Shown in pieces: positions 1 through 10,510 of a DNA stretch of 64,000 nt. Position numbers and translations under genes: made by a program. The DNA is from Gracilaria vermiculophylla (lineage: Eukaryota > Rhodophyta > Florideophyceae > Gracilariales > Gracilariaceae): contig JAHNZQ020000308.1 in assembly GCA_019155205.2 (NCBI GenBank), positions 721,453 to 785,452 of the forward strand, written 5' to 3'. How positions within the stretch are numbered: position 1 is the stretch's first letter; every line of letters starts with the position of its first letter. Under the pieces are notes generated by a model. It worked only from the letters and a program-made list of their open reading frames with translations. It had not been told where the DNA came from and ran no database searches.

Positions 1-1729
1 GGTTGTGCTACCGCGTACCTCTCAGGTTTCCTTTTCCCACCTTCTAGGTTGAGCCCACCGCGCGCTCCCTAGCCACGCGTCCACACGAACACCCTTTTGG
101 TTTTTAGCCGCTTTGGTTATACCACATTGGAGTCAACAAAAACTCATAACGGACGTTGTGATCTATTACCTCGACAGGAGGGCTGACAGTACTACACAAC
201 ATATTCCGGCACCTGTTTATAGTGATAAGAATTGGCAATGTCAATTCTTGTGGAGCTTCGGCGGCTTTTCTCACAAATCGTGTGTTAATGGGAGATATTA
301 CAAACAAAAATGACAATGTGAAAAACTGTGGCGATCGTGGGAGCAGTAGAGAGACAAAAAAAAATGTATACGCCTTAAGTACTGTAGAATTCAACAAAAA
401 CCAGTTAGAGATGCGGATAACAATATTTTAATATTGTAAGCCTGGAGGCGTTGCAAAAGTGTTGTAGAAGGTGGCGGCAAAGAAAAAGAGTCCTTGGCAA
501 GCGCAGAGGACGCCTTCCCGAGTTTATCGCGGGGTTCCTGAGCTTGGGAGCCAAGGCGGGTGGGTGTCTGGGGTTTATAGAAGTACCTCCCGTGCCCAAT
601 TTGGGAAGCCAGATTCAAAACGCTTCAGATAAAACCTGTTTTTTTTGCGGTGCAAAGCAAGACCTTTGCGCTCCGAAAGTTTTGCAGAATATCTCCGTTA
701 AAAGGGTTAATATGTTTTTGAAACGCACTGTAAAGTATGAAGGAAGCACAAAACATAATCAGCAGATCTCCCCTGCAAAAAGTGAATAATTACGCAGAGT
801 CAAGTAGGTAACAAAGCGAACCATGCTTTAGTGTTCAACACAAAAAAAGTACAACGAAGCAAAAAGCATTTATTCTTTACAATGAGTAAAGAGCAACACT
901 AGAAATTCTTCATTTATGCTTTATCATATATAATTTGCGCAAAGACTGAAAAATCCCTGTTATCTGTGGATCATGAAGTACGTGTGGTTCCGAGAGCACA
1001 CCGTATCTGGTGAAGTGAACGAAACGTTGCCCTTTCTGCGCTTAAGTTTTCACGGTTTGATCCGGATTTTGTTGTTGCCCTCTGTTCATGGACGTCCTCA
1101 GCAGAAAGACTTGCGTGTTGTGGAAAGAACCAGAGGCAAAAGACGAGCGCTTCCCATAGGCTATCGAACTGGCCGATAAAGTTGACCAATTCTGACGTGG
1201 CCATTACCGCCTCATCTCAAATGGGTCATCACATGACATATCGACCACTTGAAGAAGGCAATGCTGTGAGAAGGTGGACTCCTCCGCCATTCGATCTATG
1301 TCCAAAATCTTGGCCTCGGATTTATTTCGGCGGCGGCTGAGAGAAAGTTGCGCTCCGAGGGCTTTTTTCTCATGTCACGTTATCCCCTCACATGAACCCG
1401 ATGGCGATGGGCTGTGCGATGCGCCACTGATGACGCGGGATCTTGACAAACCATGACGGCCAAGAACGGGGGATCAGCCAGTGCTCTTGCTATCGGGTGC
1501 CCTTTTTAATCTTGTAATTCATCAATTTGAAGCAGCCGGAGCGCCCGCGATCTCTTCGAGCTCGTCTCCCGCAAGGCCCGAGCTGCTGCGATTGTTTCGG
1601 CGTTGAGGGCTGCATCCCGCGTCGTGCAACAGAACCGCGTGAAGCCGTCGGCTTCGAAGCAACTGACGGCGTGCATCGCAGTTGGCCAGCGCCGGGAGCC
1701 CAGCAACTGTCGAGATCGAAACTGTAACC
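1..1729. other. Left-end stretch with no recognisable gene
   Basis: No reading frame here has a recognisable domain, a convincing start context or coding-like composition. The only mildly protein-like piece is a minus-strand frame beginning at an ATG near 1204 (MATSELVNFIGQF...), about 77 residues, with no family resemblance that I can see. The stretch is clearly less GC-rich than the DNA after 1.7 kb. It probably holds the promoter of the carrier gene at 1730 and the flank of a gene lying outside the window. Confidence 0.4.
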
Positions 1730-2587
1730 ATGGCACCAAGCGGAAACAAGTCAGTGAAGGACATCCGCAACGGAGCGCTGCTGCAGATGGCGGAGGCAGC
1801 CACACTGGGGCTGCCGCTGGAGGTGTGGAAGACGCGCATGGGACGCTTTCGAAGCGAGTCAACGATTGCGGCATTCAGGAACGTGTACGCGACCGCCGGC
1901 GGCGGCATGAGCGGAATCGGCGCCTTCTGGCGCGGGTTCAGCCCCAAGATGTTCGAGAGCGCGACGAAGGGCGCGGTGCTGATGGTGGCGAAGGAGACGT
2001 TGCGGGACGCTGGCACGAGCGCTGGGCTGCCTCCGTTTGCCGCCGCGGTGCTCGGCGGCGCTGGCGGAGGCGTCTGCCAAGTGGTGGTCATGGGGCCCTG
2101 CACGTATCTTGTTACGGCGGCCGTGACAGGCGGGGGGTCTACTTCGGGCGTGGAACTGGCGAAGCAGACGTATGCCAAGAATGGGATCCGGGGTTTCTAT
2201 CCGGGCGGCAGCGCGATCGCCTTCCGCCAAGCCACGAACTGGGCGTCGCGGCAGGGTTTGACGGAATGGGTGCGCATTCGGATGCGTCGATGGAAGTATG
2301 GTGATGAGACGGCGAAGTTGACGAAGGGGGAAGAAGGTCTGTGTGGGGTGATTGGAGGGACGATGTCTAGCTGGAACCATCCATTCGAGGTGGCCCGGAT
2401 TGAGATGCAAGCTCGAGCGAATGCAGGGCAGTCATCACTAGGGCTAGCTCAGGTGTTGAGAATGGTGGTGAAGGAACAGGGGCCACTAGGTTTATTCCAG
2501 GGAGTAATCCCTCGCATTGGGCTGAATATATGGCAGACATTGTTTATGGTGAGTCTAGTTCATGTGATAGGAGATATTAAGAAATAA
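1730..2587 (+). CDS. Mitochondrial carrier, Yhm2-like (citrate/oxoglutarate carrier type)
   Basis: Predicted 285-aa solute carrier of the mitochondrial inner membrane. Three carrier repeats are visible: the first with PLEVWKTRM near residue 27, the second a divergent central repeat (GGGVCQVVVMGPCTYL), the third with HPFEVARIEMQ. The run of motifs TLGLPLEVWKT, ESATKGAVLMV, GIRGFYPGG, RQATNWASR and PRIGLNIWQTLFMV follows yeast Yhm2 closely, including the odd second repeat that lacks the usual PxDxxK signature. Yhm2 exchanges citrate for 2-oxoglutarate and also associates with mitochondrial DNA; the function here is inferred from family membership. The start is the ATG in the strong context AACCATGG; an in-frame TTG 48 bp upstream is not needed. 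No intron is seen. Confidence 0.88.
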   Translation: MAPSGNKSVKDIRNGALLQMAEAATLGLPLEVWKTRMGRFRSESTIAAFRNVYATAGGGMSGIGAFWRGFSPKMFESATKGAVLMVAKETLRDAGTSAGLPPFAAAVLGGAGGGVCQVVVMGPCTYLVTAAVTGGGSTSGVELAKQTYAKNGIRGFYPGGSAIAFRQATNWASRQGLTEWVRIRMRRWKYGDETAKLTKGEEGLCGVIGGTMSSWNHPFEVARIEMQARANAGQSSLGLAQVLRMVVKEQGPLGLFQGVIPRIGLNIWQTLFMVSLVHVIGDIKK

Positions 2588-3243
2588 AATGCCCTGCAGG
2601 GAGAACGAGCTCGTCAGTGTTGAGAAGAGGGTGACGGGCTGGATATGCCAGCGCACTTTGTTCTTTGGGCTTGATATTTTATTGACCGGCGATGACTTTT
2701 GCGGTTCCGGGTCAAGGACCAAGGACACCGATAGTATACTGTGGGCACCTTGCACGAGTATAGCTGAGTCGGAGAGTGACATTCTGTCTCTGGAGAAAAG
2801 TCCGCAACCTAGGTATACTCATGAATGATTCGCAGAGCATAGTAGTCGCAAAAGTGGACGAGACGTCGACAGCTTCGGCGCTGTGGTGCACAACTGCGAC
2901 ACGCTCATTGTGACGAGGCTAACTGTTACCCGTTGGGAGAATGACGCATGAATGAAGCCACTCATTGTGCCGCCAAACACCGATGTGTGCGGCAGCGCTG
3001 TAGCGGCGGTTTGCGACATTACGCGCAAAGGAGGCACTGTCAGCATACGCGCCTCGCACAAAAAGTGTCAACAAGTGTCGAGACTTGCGCGAGCAGCAGA
3101 CGGAAGACGGCGGGGCATTTGGTTCAAAACGCGCGTCACCGTGCAGGTGGGCAAGAAAGGCAGCGGGGTGACGGGCGCATTGGTGGTGAGGGGGAGGAAA
3201 GGGAAGGGATGCGGGGGAGGGGCGTTCATTGGCGGCGCGCTGT
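2588..3243. other. Intergenic region between convergent genes
   Basis: Separates the carrier gene from the convergent exonuclease gene. It should contain both 3' ends. No protein-like frame, tRNA or clear repeat is seen. Confidence 0.5.
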
Positions 3244-4281
3244 CTACCGCTGCATGGCGCGAAGCACGAGGGCGCGGTCAAAGGTGAAGTTGCGCAGCGG
3301 GTCTGCCGCGCGCACATTGTCCAAGCGCTTGGCGGCGTCGAGGGCGAGGCGCTCGCGGCGGGCGACGCGGGCCATTTGCTCATACTGGCGTTGGGCCTTC
3401 CTCGGGCCGTGCTCGTCGTCACGGAAGACGGTGAGGTAGAAGTGGGACTGGGAGAGGACGGTGGGCCAGGCGGCAGGGTCGGCGGAGTGGATGTACTTGG
3501 AGAGCAGGTTGGCGACGGGGAGCAGGTGCTCGACGTCGAGGCGGGCGTACTGCAGGGCGTTGGGCGACAGCGGGCGGCGCAGCCAGAAGTCGTCGTCGCC
3601 GCGCATGCTGGACTTGATGGCGTTCTTCATGCAGAGGTGGTGCTCGGACACGGAGGTGAACTTCTTGAGCAGGGTCTTGAGACTGACCGGGAGCCCCTTG
3701 GGCATGCCCCTGACGGTGCGCAGCACGGCGAAAACAACCTGGGTGTCGATGACCGGGCCCAGCTTGACGCCGAACTGGTGGAACAGGGCGTCAGAGTCGT
3801 GGCGGCAGTCGTGCATGACCTTGTGGATGTCAGGGTTCTCCAGCAGGCGCTTGAGCCCGCCGTGCTGAAACATGAGGGCGGCGTGGCGGGGGTCGGCGGA
3901 CACGAGGTCGACGACGAAGACGTGGTGCGGGGAGGCGAGTTGCAGCAGGCACAGGCGGCCGGTCCTGGACAGGGCGACGCCCTCGCAGTCGACGGCGACG
4001 CGCTTGAAGGCGGAGAGGGCGCGCACGGCGGCGGCGCAGTCGGCGACGGAGCAGACGTAGCGCAGCGGGGGCGGGGGCGGGCGGTCGGCGACAAGGGCGG
4101 CGCGGCGCGGCTTGTGGCGCGGCGCGCGGCGCGCGGCGGCGGCGCGCGCGGCGCGCGCAGCGGGCGACATGGAGTCGCGGCGGCGGCGCGGCTTGTCGGG
4201 CGGCGCGGGCGGCGAGGCGTCGGCGCGCGCGGCGCGCGCGGCGCGCGCGGCGGTGCGCACCTCGTAGCGCGACGCGGACAT
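3244..4281 (-). CDS. EXD1-like 3'-5' exonuclease-domain protein
   Basis: Predicted 345-aa protein with a DnaQ-like/RNase D-type 3'-5' exonuclease fold. All DEDDy acidic motifs are visible: Exo I VAVDCEGVAL (DxE), Exo II VMHDCRHDSDAL, Exo III YARLDVEHL (YxxxD). The CEGV form of Exo I and the spacing fit the EXD1/Egalitarian branch better than WRN or RRP6. EXD1 proteins act on or bind RNA; in animals EXD1 is a piRNA-pathway adaptor with an inactive domain, whereas here all catalytic residues appear kept. The first about 65 residues are a low-complexity Arg/Ala/Pro leader. I chose the ATG giving MSASRYEVR; further in-frame upstream codons exist in the extremely GC-rich flank, so the N-terminus is uncertain. 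A long open frame on the opposite strand is a by-product of base composition. Confidence 0.85.
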   Translation of the reverse strand: MSASRYEVRTAARAARAARADASPPAPPDKPRRRRDSMSPAARAARAAAARRAPRHKPRRAALVADRPPPPPLRYVCSVADCAAAVRALSAFKRVAVDCEGVALSRTGRLCLLQLASPHHVFVVDLVSADPRHAALMFQHGGLKRLLENPDIHKVMHDCRHDSDALFHQFGVKLGPVIDTQVVFAVLRTVRGMPKGLPVSLKTLLKKFTSVSEHHLCMKNAIKSSMRGDDDFWLRRPLSPNALQYARLDVEHLLPVANLLSKYIHSADPAAWPTVLSQSHFYLTVFRDDEHGPRKAQRQYEQMARVARRERLALDAAKRLDNVRAADPLRNFTFDRALVLRAMQR

Positions 4282-5150
4282 GGCGCGCGGCGCGGCGGCG
4301 CGCGCGGCGAACGGGCGGCGCGCGGCTTGAGCGCGGCTGCCGCGGGCGCGCGGGCGCATGGCGCACGCGATCGCGCCGCACCGGTGGGCGCGTGGGGGGG
4401 GCGCGCGGCGGGGCCCCCCCACCCACCCCTCAGCGCGGCGCGTGGCGCGGCGTTCGTGGCGCGCCCTCGCGCCGTGGCGCTCGCGCCACACCGGCAGGCG
4501 CCGCTCCCGCGTCCAGGCGTCCCCGCGCAACATGGCCGGCTGCGGCGCACAGCGCGAACAAGTGCGTGCGCGCACATGGCCACGCGTGCACGTGCCCACG
4601 TGGCCGCGCGTCCAGCTGGCCACGAGGACACCGCGACACGCGTCCACGCGTGCATGGGTCACAGCGCATGCGTGGCAGTGCGCGGAGCTCGGCGGGGCGC
4701 GGCGGCGCAGGACAACTGGGCGGCGCATGACAGCGCGGCGGGGTGCAGAAAAGTTTGGGGCGCAGAAAAGTATGCGGCGCGGGGGCCACGGGGCGGGGGG
4801 GGGGGGCGCAACTGGTGGCGCGCCACGCGCAGCGCGGCGGCGGCGCGGGTGCCACGCGGCGCACGCGCTTTCCGCCGGCGCGGCGGCGCGGCGGCGCGGC
4901 GCCACGCCGCCGCGCGCGCGCCTGTAAACGGCGCCGCGCGGCGGCGTTGGCGCCGCCGACCGCGCGCTGTGCGGCGGCTGCCGCAGCGCGGCCGCCGCGC
5001 GCGTCTCCGCGCGCGCGCGCCGCACGCTGCGCCGCCGCGCCGCCGCCGCCCTTAAAGCGCGCGCGCGGCAGCAGCGTACGGCCGCCGGGCGCGCCGCGCT
5101 CGACGACGGCGAGGCGGGCTGCGAGCACTGCTTCTCCGAGAGCCGGCGAG
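4282..5150. promoter_or_regulatory. Shared divergent promoter region, extreme GC
   Basis: Lies between the divergent starts of the exonuclease gene (minus) and the secreted-protein gene (plus). It is extremely rich in CG-dinucleotide words, so all six frames stay open over long distances without meaning. An imperfect run of GC/CACGCGTG-type words occurs around 4560-4660. No TATA box can be recognised. Confidence 0.4.
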
Positions 5151-5888
5151 ATGCGCTTCGTCCCCGCCGCGCTGCTCGCGGCCGCGCTGTGCGCGTGCGC
5201 GCTCGCCAAGAGCGGCATCAACCCGTGCCATGGCACCAAGAGCGTGTACGGGCAGGGCGTGAGCTGCGAGAAGGTGGAGTTCCCGGTGGGCATGTGCTCC
5301 GCGTGCAAGCTCAAGCCGTTCAACGCCGCCAACGGCTTCTTCAAGGACTGCGCGGCCATCTTCGACCTGGACGACGCCGTGTGCCAGGCCAAGCTGCGCC
5401 AGTACGCGCGCCTCAACTCGCACTGCGACCCGGTGCGCGCGCGGCAGGTGCAGGACTTTAACAACGGCGCCAACCGCAGGGGGCTGGACTACTTTGTGTA
5501 CTCGGTGTGCGAGGAGTGCTGCGACTGCGTGCCCATCGGGGCGCGGCCCGAGCAGCACTACTGGCGCGCCAAGAACAACATGCTGCTCAACAGCCAGCGC
5601 GGCAACTGCCCGGCGCACGCCTTCTACGACGTGTGCGCCGTGCTGCCCAACATCCGCTTCTCCAAGACGCCCGGCGGGCAGGACCACTGGGACTGGCCCA
5701 AGATCTGCCCGCTCATCACCAAGTGGCAGTTCTCGCCCGCGTCGCGCAACTGGCTCACCAAGTCGTACGTCAACATGGACTGGCGCATCAACCGCTTCCT
5801 CATCTGGTTCTTCTGGGACAACCACTGCGGCTTCTCGCAGACGTGGAAGAACTGCGTGGCGATGGAGCACGCGCAGAAACGCGTGTGA
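5151..5888 (+). CDS. Orphan secreted cysteine-rich protein
   Basis: Predicted 245-aa protein of unknown function. Residues 1-19 (MRFVPAALLAAALCACALA) form a classical signal peptide with cleavage likely before KSG. The mature part has many cysteines in pairs and clusters (SCEK, CSACK, EECCDC, KICP, HCGF), which suggests a disulfide-bonded extracellular or vesicular domain, and it is rich in aromatic residues near the C-terminus (RFLIWFFWDNHCGF). No transmembrane anchor is obvious, although that C-terminal aromatic stretch could touch a membrane. I do not recognise a family. The composition is coding-like and unlike the flanking CG repeats, so the gene is probably real. The start is the first ATG, directly before the signal peptide. 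Confidence 0.75.
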   Translation: MRFVPAALLAAALCACALAKSGINPCHGTKSVYGQGVSCEKVEFPVGMCSACKLKPFNAANGFFKDCAAIFDLDDAVCQAKLRQYARLNSHCDPVRARQVQDFNNGANRRGLDYFVYSVCEECCDCVPIGARPEQHYWRAKNNMLLNSQRGNCPAHAFYDVCAVLPNIRFSKTPGGQDHWDWPKICPLITKWQFSPASRNWLTKSYVNMDWRINRFLIWFFWDNHCGFSQTWKNCVAMEHAQKRV

Positions 5889-5890
5889 GC

Positions 5891-5930
5891 GCGCGGCCGC
5901 GCACGGCCGCGCACGGCCGCGCACGGCCGC
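5891..5930. repeat. 10-bp tandem repeat in 3' flank of the secreted-protein gene
   Basis: Four near-identical 10-bp units (gcgcggccgc then three gcacggccgc) directly follow the stop codon. Such a GC-rich array just after a coding region could fold in the 3' UTR, but nothing more can be inferred. Confidence 0.85.
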
Positions 5931-6414
5931 GCGCCGCCCGCCGTGGTGGCGCCGCGGCACGTTGGGCTGTGTGCGAGCGCCGCTGTAGGAGTAGTCAGTT
6001 AGAGGGCACGTCGCGTGTGCTCGCAGCAACAAGCACAAGACTTTTTAATTTTTCGCGGTCGCGAGAGGCGTGCGCCGCCCCCCTCCGTCCCTCCCTTCCC
6101 CCCCCCACGGTTAGGAAACAGCGGCCATCAATTGGCGCCGCCGCCGTCGTCGCCGCTGCCGCACGCGAGAGCGCGGCGCGCGCGCACGGCCGGTGCGCGC
6201 GCACGAGCGTGGCGCCGGCGCGCGCGCGCGCGCGCCGAATTTGGGCGCGCGCGTCTCGCGCCAGCCGCGCTGGCCGCAGCACTGCGCGCGGTGCTGATGC
6301 GGCGGCGCGTGCTTTCTCGGCGCGCAGCGGCGGTTTTACAGTGCGCAATAAACAGTGACGGGTGCACAGCGCCGCGCGTGGCAGCGTACGGCGCAGCGTG
6401 CGCCGTTCACAGCG

Positions 6415-6462
6415 CGCGCGCGGCGCGGCACGCGCGCGGCGCGGCACGCGCGCGGCGCGGCA
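6415..6462. repeat. 16-bp tandem repeat, three copies
   Basis: Three exact copies of a 16-bp unit (cgcgcgcggcgcggca) in a non-coding CG-rich stretch. Confidence 0.85.
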
Positions 6463-8071
6463 CGCACACGCGGGGAGCTGAGTGCGCGGCTCGCGCCGCG
6501 CGCCGCGCGCCGCGCGCCGCGCGACAACAAGCGGCGGCGGCGGCTCGGTGTGCGCAGTGACAGCGCTCGCAGTGGTCGGCGGCGGCACGCGGCGGCGGCG
6601 GCGGCACTACGCGCTGCGCCTTTCTCGCGCGGCGGGTCGGCGCTGTGCTGCTGGGTGCCGAGGCGCACTCGGCGCGCGCCGCCTCTGCCGCGCCCACTTG
6701 TGTGGCGCTCGCGCACGTGACGCACATGTGTTGCCAAATCATTCAGGTGCTGGCCATGTGCATGCAAACCGTCCGTGCTGCGCATTACACGCGCACCGCC
6801 CCGATTCACACGTGCGCAGCGCACACCTTTCATTGCGCCGGCGTCCTGTGCCATCCAACACGCTGCGCCGCGAGTTTGGCACCTCAACGATGTGCTCGCT
6901 GCAAACCACCTGCGGTCGTCCGGTGCCCATTTTGTGTTTACACGCACAATGCTTCACATCAACAACCAGCCACATCGCCGGCAACTTGCTAACGCACGGC
7001 GATGAGGCCGCACCGACCCGAGCAACCAGTTGCGCAGAGCACGTCCTCGCCTGCAAACGCAAAGTATCTGCACAACTCCCTGAGCAACTCCTCAACAATG
7101 CGCACCTTTCCACTCCGCCCCACGCCTCCTTGCCACATTCTTGTTGCCGCCGAGCGACGGCTGCCATCTCGTCTCCGCCCTCCATCACGCGTTTGTGCCG
7201 TTAGCACCCAACACAGCCGAGAGAACACGTCATCGCCCATGTGCCATACCGGCCGTGCGTGACCAAACGCGTGGCTGTTGCCATCCGCAACACAGCACAA
7301 TCCATCCAAACACGCAACCACACACGCGCACCAAAGCGCTCCGAGGCCACAAGCGTGCGAGCCACCCAGCAGCACCAGCAATCACTCCCGCCTCAGCACG
7401 TGCGTCCGCCACCGACCCCCGCCCCGCCCCACCCAAGCGCCAGTCCCACGCCGCCCGAGCTTCTGCCGCGCCACACGCCCGCGACGCGCCGCCAGCCAAA
7501 TCTCCTGCCACAGTCATCGCACCAAAAAAAAAAAAATACCGCACAGCCGTCGGCTACGCCTCAGCGCTCGCGCCCACCCCGCGCAACGGCCCACCCGCCG
7601 TCCGCCGTCGCCCGCGCACCACCGACCCAAACCGCGTCTGCGCCCATGTTCTCCGTGCAGCGCAATCAATCCGTTGCGCCTTTCGCCACCACGACCATGC
7701 GCCTCGGCCGCCCCAAACTGTTCTCCTGCACCAGTCGCCCACACGTGCCAGCGTGTACAGTGTACACTCACGGCGCATGACCAGCTCGTGCGTCCTCACG
7801 TCCAACAACAGCTCGCACAACTACCGCCTGCGTCGTCAATCGTTCATCGAGCGTAAAAAACTTGTATTACACACCGCGAGCAAACCCCCATTACTGAGCC
7901 CACTTCTTCTCACCAATCGCTCACAGTCCATTCAGTTGAAGAAAAAAAAAAGGGTGTGTTCTACATACAGAGCGCTCATTCCATCTAAACTGCACATTAC
8001 CGCGTACCCATCCATGGGCACCACTCCAATCAAAGCAACACATCACAAAAGCACGCCACAATCTGCTCTCC

Positions 8072-9853
8072 TTACCCGAATTGGTATATGTTTCCCTCTT
8101 GTCGAAGTGGTATGACACCATCCGCAAACCTGCGGTGCAGCGCCGCCACGTACATCATGCTGTTTTCCAGTCGCTTGCGGATCACTCGTCGATCTGCCTC
8201 CGTGAGGTAAATCACCGACTCGCGGTACTTCATGAAGCACGTGGCCTGCGAAAAGCTGCAGTTGCGTTCGTACCCGTGCTCAGCTTCGTGGAAGCTGTAC
8301 CTCAGCCCGGAATTGCCGCCACTCGCGTAGTAATACCGCACGTATCGCCACGGAAAGATTTCGAAAAGAGCGCCTGCCACCGGCATGAACACCGTGTTCA
8401 CCATGTTGGCGCCGTGGATGCCCACGGCCAGCCCGATGGACTGCAGCTCACTCACCTGCTCCTTGAACGTCATCGCGCCGCTGGTGCGGATGTGTTTGTA
8501 TTGCATGCCGTGCTTCTTGCACAGCTCTTCCACCGTGTTCTCCAACCACATCTTCCCACTCGGTGTGAGCCGCCGCTTGGACCGCGGCGATCGCTCCAGA
8601 AAGCCCACTCTGCGCGGCGGCAACCGAATGTGATCAAACCGTTCCACGCCGTCCACCACGGACGTCGCAAGCGAGCCCAGGCCGTTCTCGCTCAGCACAG
8701 CATTTCGCAACCAAAGCGCGTCTTTTGGAATCACTGGCCAGTGCGTATCGGAAACCAGCTGTTCAGGCCGCCACACCGCGGTGTCGTTGAAGAAAGGAAA
8801 CGCGTCCACTCTTGCTTCTCGTCCGAGCAAAATCGCTCTCCGAACGCACTGATAGTCGCGCAGATAGTCGTAGCGCATCTTTGCGACGCGGATCGTTTTG
8901 CCAAGCTGTCGTTCCAGATACGGCAGCGTACTGTTTCGTATTCCATTGTGCCACGGCATGTCGTACTTGTACCCGGAACGGAACAGCACATCGATATGTT
9001 TCACTTGCTCGGCGTCCGGAACAAAAAGCTCAAGATTGCGGATCACATAGATGATGAAGTTCCACACGCGATTGTAGTGGCAGATGTTGTACGACCAGTC
9101 GTACTTTGGGACGATAATGGCAAACTCGGATCGCCATGCTACAGCATGATGTCTGGGGTTCACATGTGTGATTGAATCAACGTACTGCTTCCATTGCTGC
9201 CACGAGTGAAACACCTCTTTCCCAAACATCGAGGCAACGTAACGATTTCGAAAGGCGGCACAGGATTCGTTGAGGCCGACTTGGGACGCCTCGTGCAGCC
9301 GGTTGCGCGCCACGGAAAGCACCTGACAGCTGCCCGACCCCCGAGGCTCAAACGATAGCAGCGTTCTCATGCCTCTGCCGTACAGACATATCGGGCGCGC
9401 AGAGTAACACAGTGCTCGACTGTTCATCTGCCAAAATGAGGCAGGGTCGCCTGGGTGCAGCGTTCTGTTGACGGAATCCGGCACGCCCAGCGCGAAGCAT
9501 CGCTCAGATCCGGTGGCGTACAGGGAGGGCGGGGGGGGGTTTTGCTCGGGCGGGCAGTTTCGGTCCTCGTGGCGCCACAAATTGACCGAGGACTCGATGT
9601 CGTGGAGGCGCTGGCGCGAGAACTGCGACGAGCGAGACTCGGCGGACGAGGGGTTGTAACTGCCAGGAACCTCGTCCGGCTGCGTCAAGTGGTACAAGTA
9701 GTTAAACTGACGAAAGGCGACAGCCAGACACGAAACAAAGCACACGACGGCGACGAAAGAAAGGAGGCGGGGGGACAGGCGGGGGGAGCGCTTGAGCGGC
9801 AGAAACAGCTGCGTCGCCTTGGCGCGAGCACGGAAACGCAGCTTGGCCGCCAT
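8072..9853 (-). CDS. GT61-like type II membrane glycosyltransferase
   Basis: Predicted 593-aa Golgi-type glycosyltransferase. It has a short basic cytoplasmic tail, one signal-anchor helix at about residues 30-50 (LLSFVAVVCFVSCLAVAF), a Pro/Ser stem, then a lumenal catalytic region. The C-terminal half carries the GT61 (DUF563) hallmark GIHGANMVNTVFMP near residue 480, where members such as plant beta-1,2-xylosyltransferase and EOGT have HGAxxxN. Scattered cysteines and N-glycosylation sequons (NRT, NES, NDT, NCS) fit a lumenal domain. The acceptor and donor cannot be told from sequence; xylosyl, arabinosyl or GlcNAc transfer are all known in the family. The start is the ATG of MAAKLRF; the frame stays open upstream only because of GC content and would run into the divergent kinase gene. 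Confidence 0.82.
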   Translation of the reverse strand: MAAKLRFRARAKATQLFLPLKRSPRLSPRLLSFVAVVCFVSCLAVAFRQFNYLYHLTQPDEVPGSYNPSSAESRSSQFSRQRLHDIESSVNLWRHEDRNCPPEQNPPPPSLYATGSERCFALGVPDSVNRTLHPGDPASFWQMNSRALCYSARPICLYGRGMRTLLSFEPRGSGSCQVLSVARNRLHEASQVGLNESCAAFRNRYVASMFGKEVFHSWQQWKQYVDSITHVNPRHHAVAWRSEFAIIVPKYDWSYNICHYNRVWNFIIYVIRNLELFVPDAEQVKHIDVLFRSGYKYDMPWHNGIRNSTLPYLERQLGKTIRVAKMRYDYLRDYQCVRRAILLGREARVDAFPFFNDTAVWRPEQLVSDTHWPVIPKDALWLRNAVLSENGLGSLATSVVDGVERFDHIRLPPRRVGFLERSPRSKRRLTPSGKMWLENTVEELCKKHGMQYKHIRTSGAMTFKEQVSELQSIGLAVGIHGANMVNTVFMPVAGALFEIFPWRYVRYYYASGGNSGLRYSFHEAEHGYERNCSFSQATCFMKYRESVIYLTEADRRVIRKRLENSMMYVAALHRRFADGVIPLRQEGNIYQFG

Positions 9854-10510
9854 GGTACGAGAGCGGGACGCGGGGCGTGCGCGGGGCAGCGGCGGGCGAG
9901 GCGCGCCGGGGGGAGGGGGTGGAGGAGGGGGCGTCCGGGACGCGCGGAGTTGGACGACTGCCGCCCGCAGCGCCCAGCCGCGAGCCGCAGCAATGGAAAG
10001 CGGCGAGAAACGGAACAACAGCGCGTGTGCCGGCGCGCAAGCGCTGCCACTGAGTGCTCCGCGAGCAATGCTCGCCGCGTACAGCGCCCGCGCCGCGCAC
10101 GTCGCCGCCCCTCCTCCCCCCGGCCCCGTGACGTCGCGCGGCGCGCCGACACGCCCGCCGCGTGGCCAGCGCGGACACGTGCGGCGGCGCGCCGCGCGCG
10201 CTCCATGGCTGTCTGGCGCACCGCCCCGACAGCGCGCGCCCCCCCCCCCTGACTGCGCCCGGCACGACGGCGCGCCGCGCGGCGGCGACATGCCCCATCC
10301 GTTGCGCGCTCTCTTCGGCACAAGTGTGCGCGCACTGCGCGCCACCGCCTCCGCGGCCCGTCCCGAGACCCGCTGCTCCCGCCCGCGCCTCGCCGCGCCC
10401 GTCGTCCACGGAATCCTCTCCCGCCGCGCCAGCTGTGCCTGCCGCGCGCGCTGCATCGCCGTCGCCGAGCGCCTGCACATGGCCGCCGCGTGAGTCGGCC
10501 CCCCTCCGCC
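9854..10510. promoter_or_regulatory. Divergent promoter region (GT61 / NAK kinase)
   Basis: A 657-bp region between two divergent starts, very GC-rich and with no clear TATA box. It must hold the promoters of both genes; no other feature is supported. Confidence 0.45.

Larger units (their letters stand above)
5889..8071. other. Long non-coding stretch with GC tandem repeats and an A/C-rich tract
   Basis: About 2.2 kb between the secreted-protein stop and the convergent GT61 gene. The first part holds short GC tandem repeats. From about 6700 to 8060 the plus strand is strongly enriched in C and A over G and T, which leaves long frames open without coding character. No conserved motif or tRNA is found. 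It presumably contains two 3' UTRs and spacer; an unannotated RNA cannot be excluded. Confidence 0.45.

Noticed and set aside
3229..5055. 608-codon open frame on the plus strand
   Set aside because: It lies antisense to the exonuclease gene, consists of Gly/Arg/Ala low-complexity sequence and results from the extreme GC content.
7141..8115. 324-codon open frame on the plus strand
   Set aside because: Composition follows the C/A-rich DNA, with no motif, and it overlaps the end of the GT61 gene on the other strand.
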